From Macrothele yani (Eukaryota; Arthropoda; Arachnida; Araneae; Macrothelidae), in the NCBI GenBank assembly GCA_039090855.1, contig CM076997.1, forward strand, positions 168,236,709-168,300,708: DNA of 64,000 nt, written 5' to 3'. Shown piece after piece: positions 1 to 10,872 of this stretch (the first letter of the stretch is position 1; each line of letters starts with the position of its first letter). The position numbers and the translations under genes were made by a program. The notes beneath the pieces were generated by a model, which had not been told where the DNA came from, did not search any database, and saw nothing but the letters and a program-made list of their open reading frames with translations.

Positions 1-680
1 GCAGCAGGATTTGGACCGACACGAATCCCAGACGGACAATGGAGACTCCTCTGTACGACCAAAAGATAAGCGTTTGGTGTGCTGTGTCTGCGAAGAGGAT
101 AGTCGGCCCACTCTTTTTCACCCACACCATGAACTTGGAACGCTATGTTCAACAACTGTTCAACCCATTTATTGTCGCACTTACAGAAGAAAAGCGAACA
201 TATGCTTTGTTTCAGCACGATGGTACAACGGCGCATACAGCGCAGAACAGTCTACGTGCTTAGTATGAAGCGTTTAGGGAGGACAGAACTATATAGAAGG
301 GACTATGGCCACCCAGATCACCAGATCTCTCCACCTGTGACTTTTATCTGTAGGGAGCATTGTAAGGGAAAGTGTACGCATATAATCCGCACACCCTTGA
401 TGAATTAATAATGAGCGTCATGAATGACATAGCCCAGATTATTGCCGACGAGATGTGACGCGTTACGAAAAATATGTTCCTTCGTGTGCAGCTGTGTCTT
501 GATGTCCAAGAACAGCACTTTCAGCAATTGCTGTAAACGCAGGTAAGTTACTCCTGTTTTCTGTCATTTCAAGTGTTATTTACCATGTATAGTGTTATTA
601 CCATGTGTTATTTACCATGTATACATTGCCTGACTGTTGTCGTTCATTATGCTCGGACCCCTTTTATAAAGCACACCGTG
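1..680 (+). mobile_element. Mariner-like DNA transposon, 3' portion (cut by window edge)
   Basis: The right part of a mariner-like element. The terminal sequence GCACACCGTG at 671-680 is followed by TA, as expected for the end of a Tc1/mariner-superfamily element with a TA target. The coding part is described separately. The left end lies outside the window. Confidence 0.7.
2..535 (+). pseudogene. Mariner-like transposase remnant (C-terminal half)
   Basis: A degraded DDE/D transposase of the mariner-like type common in insects. Visible blocks are VWCAVSAKRIVGP (from about 72), QHDGTTAHTAQNS (about 213, second catalytic Asp in HDG), PPRSPDLSTCDF (about 313, third catalytic Asp in CDF) and a C-terminal region ending LRVQLCLD then HFQQLL near 535. 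At least one frame change and several stops occur after 263, so no protein is made. The N-terminal HTH half is not in the window. The family type is clear; the subfamily is not. Confidence 0.75.
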
Positions 681-682
681 TA

Positions 683-1029
683 ATATTGTCTCTGTTGCAC
701 TGTATTTTCTGACAAAATGCTGAAAAGTGAAGAAAAGAAACTTCTCTCCAACAGGTTGCGGACGTCCATCTTTATATTGCCTCACATTTTCCTGATATTA
801 ATGCATTTCCGGAGATTTTTCACATACACGATCTCTACTGACAGTAACGACGCGGAATTTATAAAAATCGAAGTGCGCCAGAAAGGTTATTTATACGCAT
901 CGGCTAATAATCCACGGAACCTATATTTATCCCTTCTTAAAAGATAATCCGTTGATAATACGAGGAGAAATATGGCAGCACTTACAGTTTTCGCTCAAAT
1001 CGTATCACACTTACAACGATGAGCCATTA
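683..1029. other. Intergenic, no feature seen
   Basis: AT-rich sequence between two transposons. I see no coding homology, RNA motif or repeat in it. Confidence 0.5.
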
Positions 1030-1031
1030 TA

Positions 1032-2436
1032 CACTGCTGGCCACCCAAAATGCAACACCAAAAAGGAAGCATCCGATTGGCCTGAAATTCGCAGCATGCG
1101 TCCCCCGCGAGAGGACATGCGAACGAATAGCATTGCAGGGCATATGCAAATCATGTGCGCCCGGCACGACCGAGAAGCACTATAAGAAGGGTGCACAGAA
1201 GGCGGGGTGTAAGTAGTGGAAGTGTGTTGTGCAGCCGGACCTGTACGTTGGAAACTTCCGGATGCCTCGTCTCAGAATACGGCAGTCATTCCAGCATGTT
1301 TCGGAGTTCGACATAGGACGAATAGTGGCTTATCGCGACAGCGGTTTATCGTACCGAGACATCGACGCCTGTGTGGGACGACATCCAGCCTCAGTGAGGC
1401 GAGTATGGATTTGGTGGGATGCAGGAGGGACGAATGAACCGAGGTGAGCGATTGCCGCAACCGCGGCACACCACCGAACGAGAGGACCGGCATGTTGTGC
1501 GGCGGGCATTGACGACTTGCACCACTATATCACGAACGTTAGCGCAGGAATTAGGGTATGTTGCGCAACAACCTGTGTCAGCACGTACCGTAAGACGTCA
1601 TCTGAAGGAGCGGGGACTTGTCGCACGGCGCCCATTGCTCCGATTACCATTGACGTTACCCCACCGTAGAGTGTGGCGGCAGTGGGCCGTTAAACGCCAC
1701 ACCTGGACTGCGGAATGGCATGATATTGTCTTCTCCGACGAATCCCGCTTCTGCCTGCAACACCACGATTGTCGGATACGTGTGTGGAGGCACCGCAGCG
1801 AGAGACTGTATGACGTCCGCATTATGCATTGCCATATCGGTCCATCGCCTAGCGTTATGGTTTGGGGCCGCAATTGGATATGACACCGGCACCCCTCTGG
1901 TACTCATCGCCGGTACACTCAACAGCCACCGCTACTTCTCCCACGTTTTGGAGTCGGTAGTCCTCTCTTAGGTGCAGGACCTGCCAGCGGCCACGTTTCA
2001 ACAGGACAATGCGCGACCGTGCGTGGCACGCATCGTGCAATAATTCTTCACGGCCCACCAGGTATCACTGCTGCCGTGGCCCGCCTGTTCTCCCAATATG
2101 TTGCCCATTGAACACGTCTGGTCGCTGATCGGCAACCGAGTGGCCCGGCAAGCACCACCCCGGCTACGCTTGATGAACTGTGGACACGTGTGGAAGCAGC
2201 CTGGACCGACATACCCCAAGCCCACATCGAAAGCCTCTTTCGCTCTATGCCGCGGTGTGTAGCGGCCGTTATTGCCAGCGATAAGGGCCACACGAACTAT
2301 CGATGTCTGCATGTTCCGAAAGTCACACGAGCCTGTAATCTCAAGCGTTTCATCTTGTATCTGTTGTTGTGTCCAGTAAATCTGGCTTTGCTATCTCGTG
2401 TCCTTCTTGGTGTTGCATTTTGGGTGGCCAGCAGTG
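1032..2436 (+). mobile_element. Tc1-like transposon, family I copy 1 (complete ends)
   Basis: A 1405-bp element with terminal inverted repeats beginning CACTGCTGGCCACCCAAAAT (left 1032, right ending 2436), flanked by TA at 1030-1031 and 2437-2438. The right TA directly borders the next element. A second copy of the family lies at 30102-32000. Without its TRIM insertion that copy is almost the same length (about 1400 bp). Confidence 0.92.
1262..2400 (+). pseudogene. Tc1-like transposase, family I (frameshifted)
   Basis: DD34E transposase relic. It starts at ATG 1262 (MPRLRIRQ) with a paired HTH region (EFDIGRIVAYRDSGLSYRDI). It then shifts frame near 1420-1450 and reads QELGYVAQQPVSARTVRRHL and the first catalytic Asp in FSDESRFCLQ. 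It shifts again near 1880 into GTPLVLIAGTLNSHRY, with a stop at 1969 and the second Asp in QQDNARP. Another stop follows near 2041, then the catalytic Glu in LPIEHVW, and a final shift near 2160. The catalytic triad is kept but at least three frameshifts and two stops rule out a product. The open C-terminal frame runs into the right inverted repeat in both family copies, so the native stop is uncertain. Confidence 0.9.
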
Positions 2437-2438
2437 TA

Positions 2439-3615
2439 TTATGACCACCCCATCTTAGAACAATGAGCGCGCCTGGAGAACGAATGGTGGCGCAGGTGAA
2501 ACTCACGGAGCACTATTAAGACAACTCGAGGGCCTGCTTTCGGTTAGTATAGTGTTCGGAGTTAGAATGGGAAAAGCTACCGATTTATCGGAGTTTGATA
2601 AAGGACAAATTGTGATGGCGCGGCGCCTTGGAACTACAATCTCGGAAACGGCGTGACTTGTTCACGTGCCACTGTAATGAGTACGTATCAAAAGTGGTGT
2701 ATGGCTGCCCAAACGACGAATCGTTGTCCAGCCGTGTGTGGTCCACAGCTCATGGATGCCAGAGTGAAGCAGAGACTGTCACGCATTGTTCACAGTGACC
2801 GCAGGGCCACAGTGCGACAAATCACCCGCAGCTACAACTATGGTGATCAGGGCAATGTGTCACAGCACACAGTTCTTCGCAGCTTTCTGCGGATGAGCCG
2901 ACGTAGCCAAAGAAACAGTTGGTACCCCATGCTTACTTCACGCCATCGTCAACAACGCATGAAATGGGCCCAAGATCATCGAGATGTGATCGTGGATAAT
3001 TTGAAGAATGTGGCCTGGTCTGACGAATGAAGATTCATGGTGCATCGGGTAGACGGCCGAGTGCAGATACGGCGATTACCAACGGAGGCTATGGCACCTG
3101 GATGCACAGTTGGACGGAAACAGGCCGGCGGCGGTGGTGTTATGCGATGGGTGATGGCATTTTGGGACAATTTAGACTCCATTATGCCAATACAACAATC
3201 CTTGACAACTGTCAGATATCTGAAAATCGTTGTGAACCAAGTTCACCCATTGATGGCAACTGTGTTCCTTCCTGGTGATGGCCATTACCAACGGGATAAT
3301 GCGCATGCCACACTACCTGAATGGTCAAGGGGTGGTTCGAGGAACATGCTGGTGGATTTCTGTTAATGCCCTGGTCTCCAAATTAACCTTGCATGAACCC
3401 AATCGAACATTTGTGGTTCGAGTTGGAAAAGCGGGTTCGCGCTAAATCACGACCTGCCCCAAATGTACGCGAACTGGAGGACCTGTTGTTGATATTATGA
3501 TACCAGATATCCCAAAATACCTATCGCTACCTCATCGAATCGATGCCTCGCCGAGTGCCCGCTGTTTTGCAGGATAAAAGGGGTTCCACGACTTATTTGG
3601 TAGGTGGTCATAATG
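2439..3615 (+). mobile_element. Tc1-like transposon, family II
   Basis: The left end reads TTATGACCACCCC from 2439. The right end reads TAGGTGGTCATAATG ending at 3615, followed by TA. The two ends are imperfect inverted repeats (right arm CATTATGACCACCTA), with the first two bases missing on the left. The left boundary coincides with the TA shared with the upstream Tc1, so the two elements abut with no spacer. Confidence 0.8.
2567..3600 (+). pseudogene. Tc1-like transposase, family II (stops and frameshifts)
   Basis: The transposase begins at ATG 2567 with MGKATDLSEFDKGQIV, an HTH start typical of this Tc1 group. A stop in SETA*L near 2654 and a frame change lead into a long segment (2653-3030) holding the second HTH (RATVRQITRSYN) and the first catalytic Asp in WSDE at its end, where a TGA interrupts. 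Homology continues through RFMVHRVDGRVQIRRLP and the second Asp in RDNAH (about 3294). The C-terminal part after 3366 is broken by stops and ends PRRVPAVLQDKRGSTTY near 3600. Non-functional. Confidence 0.85.
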
Positions 3616-3617
3616 TA

Positions 3618-4649
3618 ATAACTCATCGGTGTAGTTGAAATATTACAGCGAGGAAATCGTTGAACTACCTGTGTTAACAACGATATAATAGTAAGTTGTT
3701 AACTTTTCTTCCTGCAAACACTATAGACGCACTTAAAAAAGTAACTTTTCCCTAAGTAAAAAAAATTAGGAGACACGAACATTATGATAGCTGCACTGAC
3801 GTAAACTTGAATTACATGATACACTCGTAGCTTAAACTAGAAACTAAGTTTGTGAGAAATGTAATGCTTCTTACAGACTTAGATTCAATGTTGATTTAGT
3901 CTTAATTAGAGAGATGATAAATAAGGCATATTTGGCGTGCAGTGTAACAGATTTGAATGAAAAATCCACTTTACATTCGTTTATTAGTTTCAAATTGTTT
4001 CAATGAAGAAAACTAGTGTTAAAAATTCAATTTTCCAGTTGGCAGTGCGTTCCATCTTCGTACTGCTTAGACCGCTAAACGTAGAAAATATCCTTTAGTT
4101 TGTCAATTTCATTTCGTGTTCTATACTTGAATAAGATATGATCCTTTAAGCTAGAACTGCTGATAATCCCTGATTCATACAAGTAACTTGTGGTGAAGGA
4201 AATGGGAAATCAATATTTCCATAGCTTTCTTGCTAAAATGATTTTACCGGTTTCACACTTACTAATGATTCATGAAGAGAAATTACAAGAAACTTGGTTT
4301 TCAAAGAGATAGGACAGATATAAATTAATTAATCCTGTGCAAGTAATAGCATGTCAGAGTTCTATACTAAAGTTTCCTGATATTTAATCCTAGATTTGAA
4401 TTTCATGTCAGCCAAAGTCAGACTTTCGTTGCAAAAAAAAAAAAAAAAAAAATTCAAAAAAAACATTCAAGAGGTAAATTTTCATATCACCATTTCGAGA
4501 TGAATTAAAAGGAGTGCTCATGTATTTTGAGATGGTGAACTTTGGACTTCCCTGAAGTTCAGATATTTTCTTGAAAACTAAACATAGCCCTCCAAGCTGT
4601 TGAGAAATCTATGATGGAAACCATTACGATACCGCAATTGCACTTCATA
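3618..4649. other. Intergenic AT-rich, poly(A) tract
   Basis: No gene seen. It contains an A-run of about 20 at 4433-4452, possibly the relic of a retroposed tail, but no recognisable element precedes it. Confidence 0.45.
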
Positions 4650-4651
4650 TA

Positions 4652-5483
4652 CACCTGTGTCCAAAATTAACGTGACAAATACAAATTCGAGAATGTGGCC
4701 AAAACGAGATGGCCGATTATAAAGATTTTTCACATATATGTGCAAAGGAAAGCTCTCCTTCGACCTATCCAGGCAACCCCTATCGAAATATCCAATGACA
4801 ATCGCACGTCAGAAGGTATGATTGTACGAACTCGAAGGCACGCGATCTTCATAAACGCTGTTTTTGCGGAGTGTGGTAATTGAAGCTTAAGTGGAAATGT
4901 CAGTGGCAGAATGGCTCCGCACCGTTGCATAGAAAACAGTCAACGGTGATAAGCAATAAGCAGATTGGAATCAAAGCAATCTGAAGCTGAGATAGCAAGA
5001 TGAATGTAAAAGATGTCAAGGCAAGTGCACTCCAATCTCTGGCGGAAGTTCCAGGAAACCGGACCAATATCCAGAAGGCCTGGGCAAGGACGCGTACGAG
5101 CATGAACAAATCAAGAAGACCGGTATTTGTCTCTAACAGCTCGCCACCATAGGAAGTCGACAGCCAGACAACATCAGCAAGAGCTCTCCTCTGCCACAGT
5201 AACTGTGCTGTTGAGACAAACAGTTTACTGAAGATTCCACGAGACAGGACTCTATGCAAGAAGGCCAATAGTCTACATTCCACTGACCCCATCGCACAGA
5301 TGGGTCCGTCTGAATTGGGTCCGACAACATCACCCCTGATCAAAAGACCTGTCTTCGTCTCAGAAACCGAATCGCGGTACAGTCTAAACCTGGATTATCG
5401 ATGTGCCTACATTTCGAGAGAGACGAGAAGCCGAAATATTCCCTCCAACATTAGAAAACATTGACCAGTATGGTGGTGGATTA
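4652..5483 (+). mobile_element. Tc1-like transposon, family III, 5' part (interrupted)
   Basis: The left terminus CACCTGTGTCCAAAATTAAC follows a TA at 4650-4651. A transposase remnant follows on the same strand and stops abruptly at 5483, where another Tc1 (5484-6702) is inserted at a TA. I could not identify a convincing continuation beyond 6704. Confidence 0.7.
4911..5482 (+). pseudogene. Tc1-like transposase, family III (partial)
   Basis: Reading from ATG 4911 (MAPHRC) through frame changes gives AEIARXMNVKDV, then GQGRVRA, then DRYLSLTARHHRKSTARQ. Next come LYARRPIVYIPLTPSHRW and RLNWVRQHH, then ESRYSLNLDYRC, which stands for the region just after the first catalytic Asp. The last readable match is YGGG at about 5470. 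These are HTH and early catalytic blocks of Tc1 transposases. A 147-codon open frame on the opposite strand (4900-5343) is a shadow of this relic. The C-terminal half is missing or unrecognisable after the insertion. Confidence 0.78.
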
Positions 5484-6702
5484 CACTGAAGAGCACTTGA
5501 ATTAAAGATACCTGTCTAGTAACGTGTAGAACCACCTTTCGTCCTGATGACGGCGGCGATTCGTCTCGGCATGGACTCGACAAGACACCGGAAGCGTTAG
5601 GAAGTCATACGGATCCACGACCGCTGAATAAGCTCCCACAGTTCACGAAAATTTGTTGGAGGGGGGGGGGGGGTCAGAGCCTCGAACATCTCTCTCAATT
5701 GCATCCCAGATGTGCTCGATGGGATTGAGATCAGGTTGCCTAGCTGGCCAAGGAAGCGAGGTCACGTCGGTGAAGTGTTCATCCAACCATTCGGATACAA
5801 TTCGGAAGCGGTGGCACGGTACATTGTCTTGTTGCAGGATTAGGTCCCCAGTGGGATGTTGAAGACGCAAAAACGGAAGCAAATGGTGGTCCAGGACGTC
5901 CCGGTAACGTTGATCTGTGAGGGATGATGTCACACGTACCAGAGGTCCCATTTCAGTCCACGTAAACAGTCCCCATGCCGCTCCCACCAGCTTGAAGAGC
6001 ACCCTGCTGGCAAGAAGGATCCATCGCTTCATGTGGTTTGCGCCGTACTCGTATCCTGCCATCCGCATGTACCAACGTGAATCTCGACTCATCAGTCCAA
6101 ACAACATTTTTCCACATGTCTAGTGTCCAGTGGCGATGTTCCCGCGCCCAAGCTAATCTTTACACCCTGACATGTGCGGTCAGCAGCGGTACGCTCGTGG
6201 GACGATGGCTTCTGTACCCCATTGCGAGGAGATGGTTCTGAATGGTGTGGCTGCTTACACGTTTTAGTGCACCAGCGTTTAATTGCCGAGTGATTTCCTG
6301 CACTGTGGCCCGTCTATCCGCTGTTACAATGCGAGCTAGCGGACGATGACCCCGCTCATCCACACGCTGTTGTCCACGACAGTTGGCCCTTGCAGGGATG
6401 GCTTTACCGGATTCGATGTACTCACGGTTCACCCGTGACACAGTGGCTCGCGAAAATCCCAGGGCCTGCACGAATTCCGAGATGGAGTGACCCATGCGTC
6501 CGGCCCCGACAATTTGCCCACGATCAAATGCGCATAGATCCTTCGTCTTACCCATATTGCGTCCGACTCTTACTGATTCCCGTCGCATCACTCTTCACAT
6601 TGTCGGATCGCTGCATACGTCATATCGTTTCCGTTTACAATGCCACCCACAGCGCCACATTTGCATAACGCCAGCTGTATCGAATTCAATTGCTCTTCAG
6701 TG
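5484..6702 (-). mobile_element. Tc1-like transposon, family IV, nested in family III
   Basis: A 1219-bp element with inverted repeats CACTGAAGAGCAMTTGAATT at both ends, flanked by TA at 5482-5483 and 6703-6704. It sits inside the family III relic, so it is the younger of the two. Confidence 0.92.
5515..6555 (-). pseudogene. Tc1-like transposase, family IV (near full length, damaged)
   Basis: Reads from the complement of 6555 (MGKTKDLCAFDRGQIVGAGR) through two HTH motifs (FSRATVSRVNREY, RRATVQEITRQLN). A TAA in HVRV*RLAW near 6160 precedes the first catalytic Asp in VWTDESRF. A frame change follows, then the second Asp in QQDNVPCHR, the Glu in NPIEHIWD, and a C-terminus PRRIAAVIRTKGGSTRY ending at 5515. 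A run of 13 G at 5661-5673 causes the last frame loss. The triad is intact, and there are only a few lesions in about 340 codons. Confidence 0.9.
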
Positions 6703-6704
6703 TA

Positions 6705-8019
6705 TATATCATAAGATCCGTCTACGGGTATATATTGTGGAGATGGTGAGGATATATGATAAAACTTGTCTACGGGTATCCGTTTTACAGTTATGGAACA
6801 TTGTTGTCACCGTAGGCACAGACGTAGGGCTTCCTGTGTCCAAACTCAGATTAATACGATATAACCTTCATCCTAAATAATCTTCAGTTTTGAGCGTCCA
6901 GAAACCGGTCACCATACGACTGCACCACTTGTTCAAAATGATTTCAGCGCGTTGAGACCACAAAATAATCGCCACGAAATAATCCAGCTACCACCGACCG
7001 AAAGTTATTAACCTGACTGTATCTTTCCAACTTCTATTCCTATTATGAATCTCCTAGAAATTTCCTTTGCTGAATGGTGACGAAAACGGGCATTTTCGGC
7101 AACTTACCTTCAAATATTTCAGGCTGTACGGATTGCATCCAAAAGAAAATATTCACTTTTTCGGGTGTTGTGATTTATGCATGCGAGAATAGATATCCGA
7201 CACCTTGTTTAAAATTTACGTTTTAGGTTAGCAATACAGAAAATAATTTGTATGCTTCTAGTATCTCGTTCTTAATTCATGTATAGGGTTTATAGGAGGA
7301 TCGTCTCTGAGTTAAAAATTTATGAATAAGTAATATTTGAACATCGCCCTGATCGTCAAATGATCAAAAGTAAGGGTTTGTTACTAACTTCCCTGAGATG
7401 TGCTCAGATATGTGTCCTATGTGAGGCATGAGTGGTGCGTTTGTCTTAAGGCGCTGCCTTTCCCTGAAACCAATGGCACCAAATTAGGAATCGGTTACTT
7501 ATTGTATCCTAAAATGTAGTTCACATCGGCATTATGCTCCGGAACAATAAAAAAAGACTTTTGATCAAAATATCTTCCAAAACGCCTATGACGTAATTTA
7601 TCTCAGTTTTCCAAAGCAAGATGTTTATGAGTTTTGATATCTTCAGAATGCAGAAGCTGATAACATCCACTTAGAAATGTCAAAATGAATAATAAATGAA
7701 ACCTAGAGAATACGTCTTTGGCCGGAAAAGATAAAAAAATGCATTGGAGGTCCATAGTTCTGGTAGTAATAAGGATATTAAATCCGAAGCGATGGAATTA
7801 TTGTACATCTGGCTATTTCAATGACGGTGTAGCTGAGCCTTTCTATTCACTGCCATTGAAGAGCCAGTGAAAAACCGATTGTAGCTACTTCGATTCACCC
7901 TCGTGGTGAAGCATGTTCTGAAAAGAAAAGGAATACTTCTCAAAGTTGTTTAAGTTTATGCGAAACCAAAAGTAATTAAGTTTATGCGAAACCAAAAAGT
8001 AATGAATTTTTTCGGGCCG
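6705..8019. other. Intergenic; decayed SINE piece and small duplication
   Basis: No gene seen. 7425-7505 resembles the middle of the tRNA-derived SINE found elsewhere (GTTTGTCTTAAGGCGCTG then CCCTGAAACCAATGGCACC). A 26-bp direct duplication lies at 7952-7977 and 7978-8004 (AAGTTTATGCGAAACCAAAA). Confidence 0.45.
7425..7505 (+). repeat. Degenerate tRNA-derived SINE fragment
   Basis: Matches the body of the SINE seen complete at 23797-24014: a GTTTGTCTTA block, TTTCCCTGAAACCA, and CCAAATTAGGAATCGG in the same order. The tRNA head and the tail are not recognisable. Confidence 0.5.
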
Positions 8020-9175
8020 TGGTCTTCCGCTGTCGTCGCCTACTGGTATTTTCTTGAACGAGGATCCTGCTGCATTCGGGTCTTCTTCGGTGAAATTTCT
8101 GGGTGTTGTACTACATGAGACTTTGCGTTGGGGTGTCCATATATGTTATTTAGCAAAATGCTTAAGTCTCGTATTGGTGCTATATCCAGGATTTCTGGTA
8201 TTTTGACAATCAGACTCAGATTAATTCTATATTCTTCTTTTATCTATCCTATGTTGTGTTATTGTATTTTGGCATGGGGTCAGACAACGGATGGTAATGT
8301 AAACAGAATTCTTGTTCTGCAGAGAAAATATATTCGGCTTCTGAATTCATCTTTAAATACTGGTAGTATTTATTGTCATTATAACATACTTCCCTTCAAC
8401 AAAATATTTATTTTCAGGTTATTACTACTTATGCATGACAGAGTCTACACGAACAGATATCTCGAACTGTTGCAATTACAGTATTTCTCCCATTCACATG
8501 ATACTCGAGGTCATAGGAGTTTCGTGGTTCCTAGGACACGCACAAGATTGCGGCATAACAATGTTATTGCAGCTGGACCACGTGAGTGGAACAGACTGCC
8601 ATTATATATCAGGGAAATTGTGGAGTTTATAGAGTATTTTAAAAACTGTTACGAGAGTTTTTGTTGTTTGTTTGAGTTCCTGTATTCTTTCTTTTACTGT
8701 ATGCTCAACACCGGTCGTATTTTTAGTGATGCTATCTTTATCGTTTTGACCTGACACATCTACCTTTGGAGATCGGAGGCTCGTCAGGCTTAAATTTAAA
8801 GCCCTTTTTCCCTGGCTCCATGCTACAGTTCCATAGTACATTATGTCATTTATTTTAATAAATTACATTGTATCGAATTTTTTGGACAATTGTAAACGGA
8901 ATTACTGCTTGTATATTTATGATTATTATACTAGATATATTTGAGGTGGTTGAGCTCTTGTTTTCTCTTGGATTAAATAATTAGTACTAAATGCTATTAA
9001 TTTATATTGAACTTTGTGATATTACTGTGACTTCGTGTTTTTATTCCATTGTGTTAATACTGTGTTGTTATTTAAATTTAGTTTAGTACATATGACAACT
9101 TTTTTGGTGTTTGTGTCTTGTTAGATATAAATGTATTGTGTTGTGTGGCAGAATTTTTATTAAATTCAATTCAAT
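8020..9175 (+). mobile_element. Non-LTR retrotransposon (CR1/Daphne-like) 3' end
   Basis: A 5'-truncated LINE: the C-terminal part of the reverse transcriptase ORF, an AT-rich 3' UTR, and a tail ATTCAATTCAAT ending at about 9175. Short repeat tails instead of poly(A) fit CR1-like LINEs. No upstream RT core is present. Confidence 0.75.
8035..8754 (+). pseudogene. LINE reverse transcriptase, C-terminal domain
   Basis: A long open segment (8128-8754) ends with the thumb and C-terminal region seen after the RT core of CR1-like LINEs: KSRIGAISRISGI, LILYSSFIYPMLCYCILAWG, RILVLQRKYIRLLNSS, HDTRGHRSFVVPRTRT, AAGPREWNRLPLYIRE. Upstream, another frame carries SVKFLGVVLHETLRWGVH, so a 1-nt frameshift lies near 8125-8150. 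The YxDD catalytic core is absent because of 5' truncation. It cannot encode an active enzyme. Confidence 0.8.
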
Positions 9176-10366
9176 GCCATTTGATCTTGATTTCAGCGTT
9201 TTGCTTTGCTTTCGATACCTTTCTACATTGTTATTTGTAGAAAAGGGTAATGCTATTCAAAATAATCGACACAAACGATGGAATGCATAAAATTGTAAAA
9301 ATTAGAAACTTAAACTTTGACTAGTGCTGTGAAGATTGTTGGCTTCCCTTCAATTCGAACGAAGCCAACAATCTTGCCCAAAAACTATGATTAAGAACAT
9401 AGTTTTCAGAGGGTAATGAATTGAAGGAATATAGAAAACACGTAGCTTTATAATTTTTCTGCACTAGTGTTCAAGACAAAACTACAAATCATTTTATTAG
9501 TCAAATCCTTTTAACGCTATCAACTTTATTTTGGTTTTAGTCCCTTTTGTCAATGTGAATGCTTGTGTTCGTGTGACTAAATGTAGTGATTCCCGATTGC
9601 CAGTAAGAATAATTGAGAAAATAAATATTAAAGATGTGTACTTTAAGATATTCATTAAAGAAATATTATTTAGATATTTTTTTAAGAATATTTGTATAAT
9701 GTATAGAAATATGGTCAACCCTGCTACGTTACTCGTATTTCCATGGCTATCGCTAGCATGCTAAATGCAATGTATATTCTTTACCAGCAACTTTACTTCT
9801 TCTCGGACTCTCGCATAACTTGCAGTTGCCCCTAACTCTAGCGATAAGTTAAATGTACACAAACGTTCTTAATTTTTTTATTTATGATATTTTGCTTGGT
9901 GAATACGTAAATTTCCTATAAAACAGTTTTATCCGGTTTCCAATATGCGAATATACTGTAAGTGTGGGCTGTATTCCTTAAGTTGTCTGAACTTTATTTA
10001 TTGCTTGACCGAGACTTGCAAAGTAGAGGATGATTCTTCAGGTTGGATTCGAGAAGTAGAAGACAAAGATATCATTTAAATAGTGTGTCATTGTAAGAAT
10101 ATCTAATAAAGCCAAATGGTTGAAGCTGGTTTTCAATTTAGAGCCACAATTTCAGGCCAGTACAAGGAATACATTGTTCATATCCGGCTATATAGACATT
10201 ACAGAGCAATGCAGCTCCCATACCTGCAACAAATTGCTATCTTAAGAGAAAGGAGAACTTAAATAGGGACTGTTTCCTTGAGGATTCTGAAACGGTGAAG
10301 CTGAATAAAAGGAGATAAATTTGAAACATGTGTGTCCTTCATCCTTTTCTGAGGAAACTCCAACCA
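9176..10366. other. Intergenic AT-rich with a pair of hairpins
   Basis: No gene seen. 9332-9346/9361-9375 is a perfect 15-bp inverted repeat with a 14-nt loop, followed by a second 9-bp hairpin at 9381-9389/9398-9406. Confidence 0.5.
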
Positions 10367-10510
10367 TTGCCCAGTGGTTAAATCGACTAGAACTACTGCT
10401 TTTGTTTTGCCGACGAGTTGGGTCTGGGTTGAAATTAGGAAAACGGCATGGATGTTTTGTTTATACACCATGTTCTGTTTCTTTCTTTTCCCTAGAATCA
10501 ATGGGTATAA
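10367..10510 (+). repeat. Degenerate tRNA-derived SINE
   Basis: Diverged from the common SINE of this window but in the same order: GCCCAGTGGTTAAATCGAC (A-box part), GAGTTGGGTCTGGGTTGAAA (B-box part), CATGGATGTTTTGTTTA and CCCTAGAATCAATGGG. It is an old copy. Confidence 0.5.
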
Positions 10511-10872
10511 ATCATTAATGAGTGATACTTTAGATTTTGACGGATATCATAAAATTTAAATTCAGTCTGCGTTGATTCCGTCGACATGTGGAAGACACAG
10601 AAAAAAAGTGAAGGTGGAAGGAGGACCTTCCTTTCTTTAGTACTGTAAATTTAGCTTCCATTAATTATTGAAAAATATCTCTCTGGAGAGGACGGTGACA
10701 ATGTGTCCACACTGAAATATGATGGGCAAGAACGAATACGCTGGTGCTACTTTGATGGTCTAAGCTACATCAACCATCAACCCTCATGTTTATGTATTTA
10801 CACCACCTTTTCGAGAAAAACTGAGAGCAAAAACACACAAAATGAATAAATATAGGTACAGCAATATACATG
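10511..10872. other. Intergenic, possibly mariner 3' flank
   Basis: No coding match. It lies directly downstream of the mariner transposase that ends at 10873 and may hold its decayed 3' terminus. I could not define an inverted repeat. Confidence 0.35.

Noticed and set aside
4433..4452. Poly(A) run as a retroposon tail
   Set aside because: No upstream SINE, LINE or transcript-like sequence and no target duplication recognised.
4900..5343. 147-codon minus-strand open frame as a gene
   Set aside because: It is the antisense shadow of a Tc1 transposase relic readable on the plus strand.
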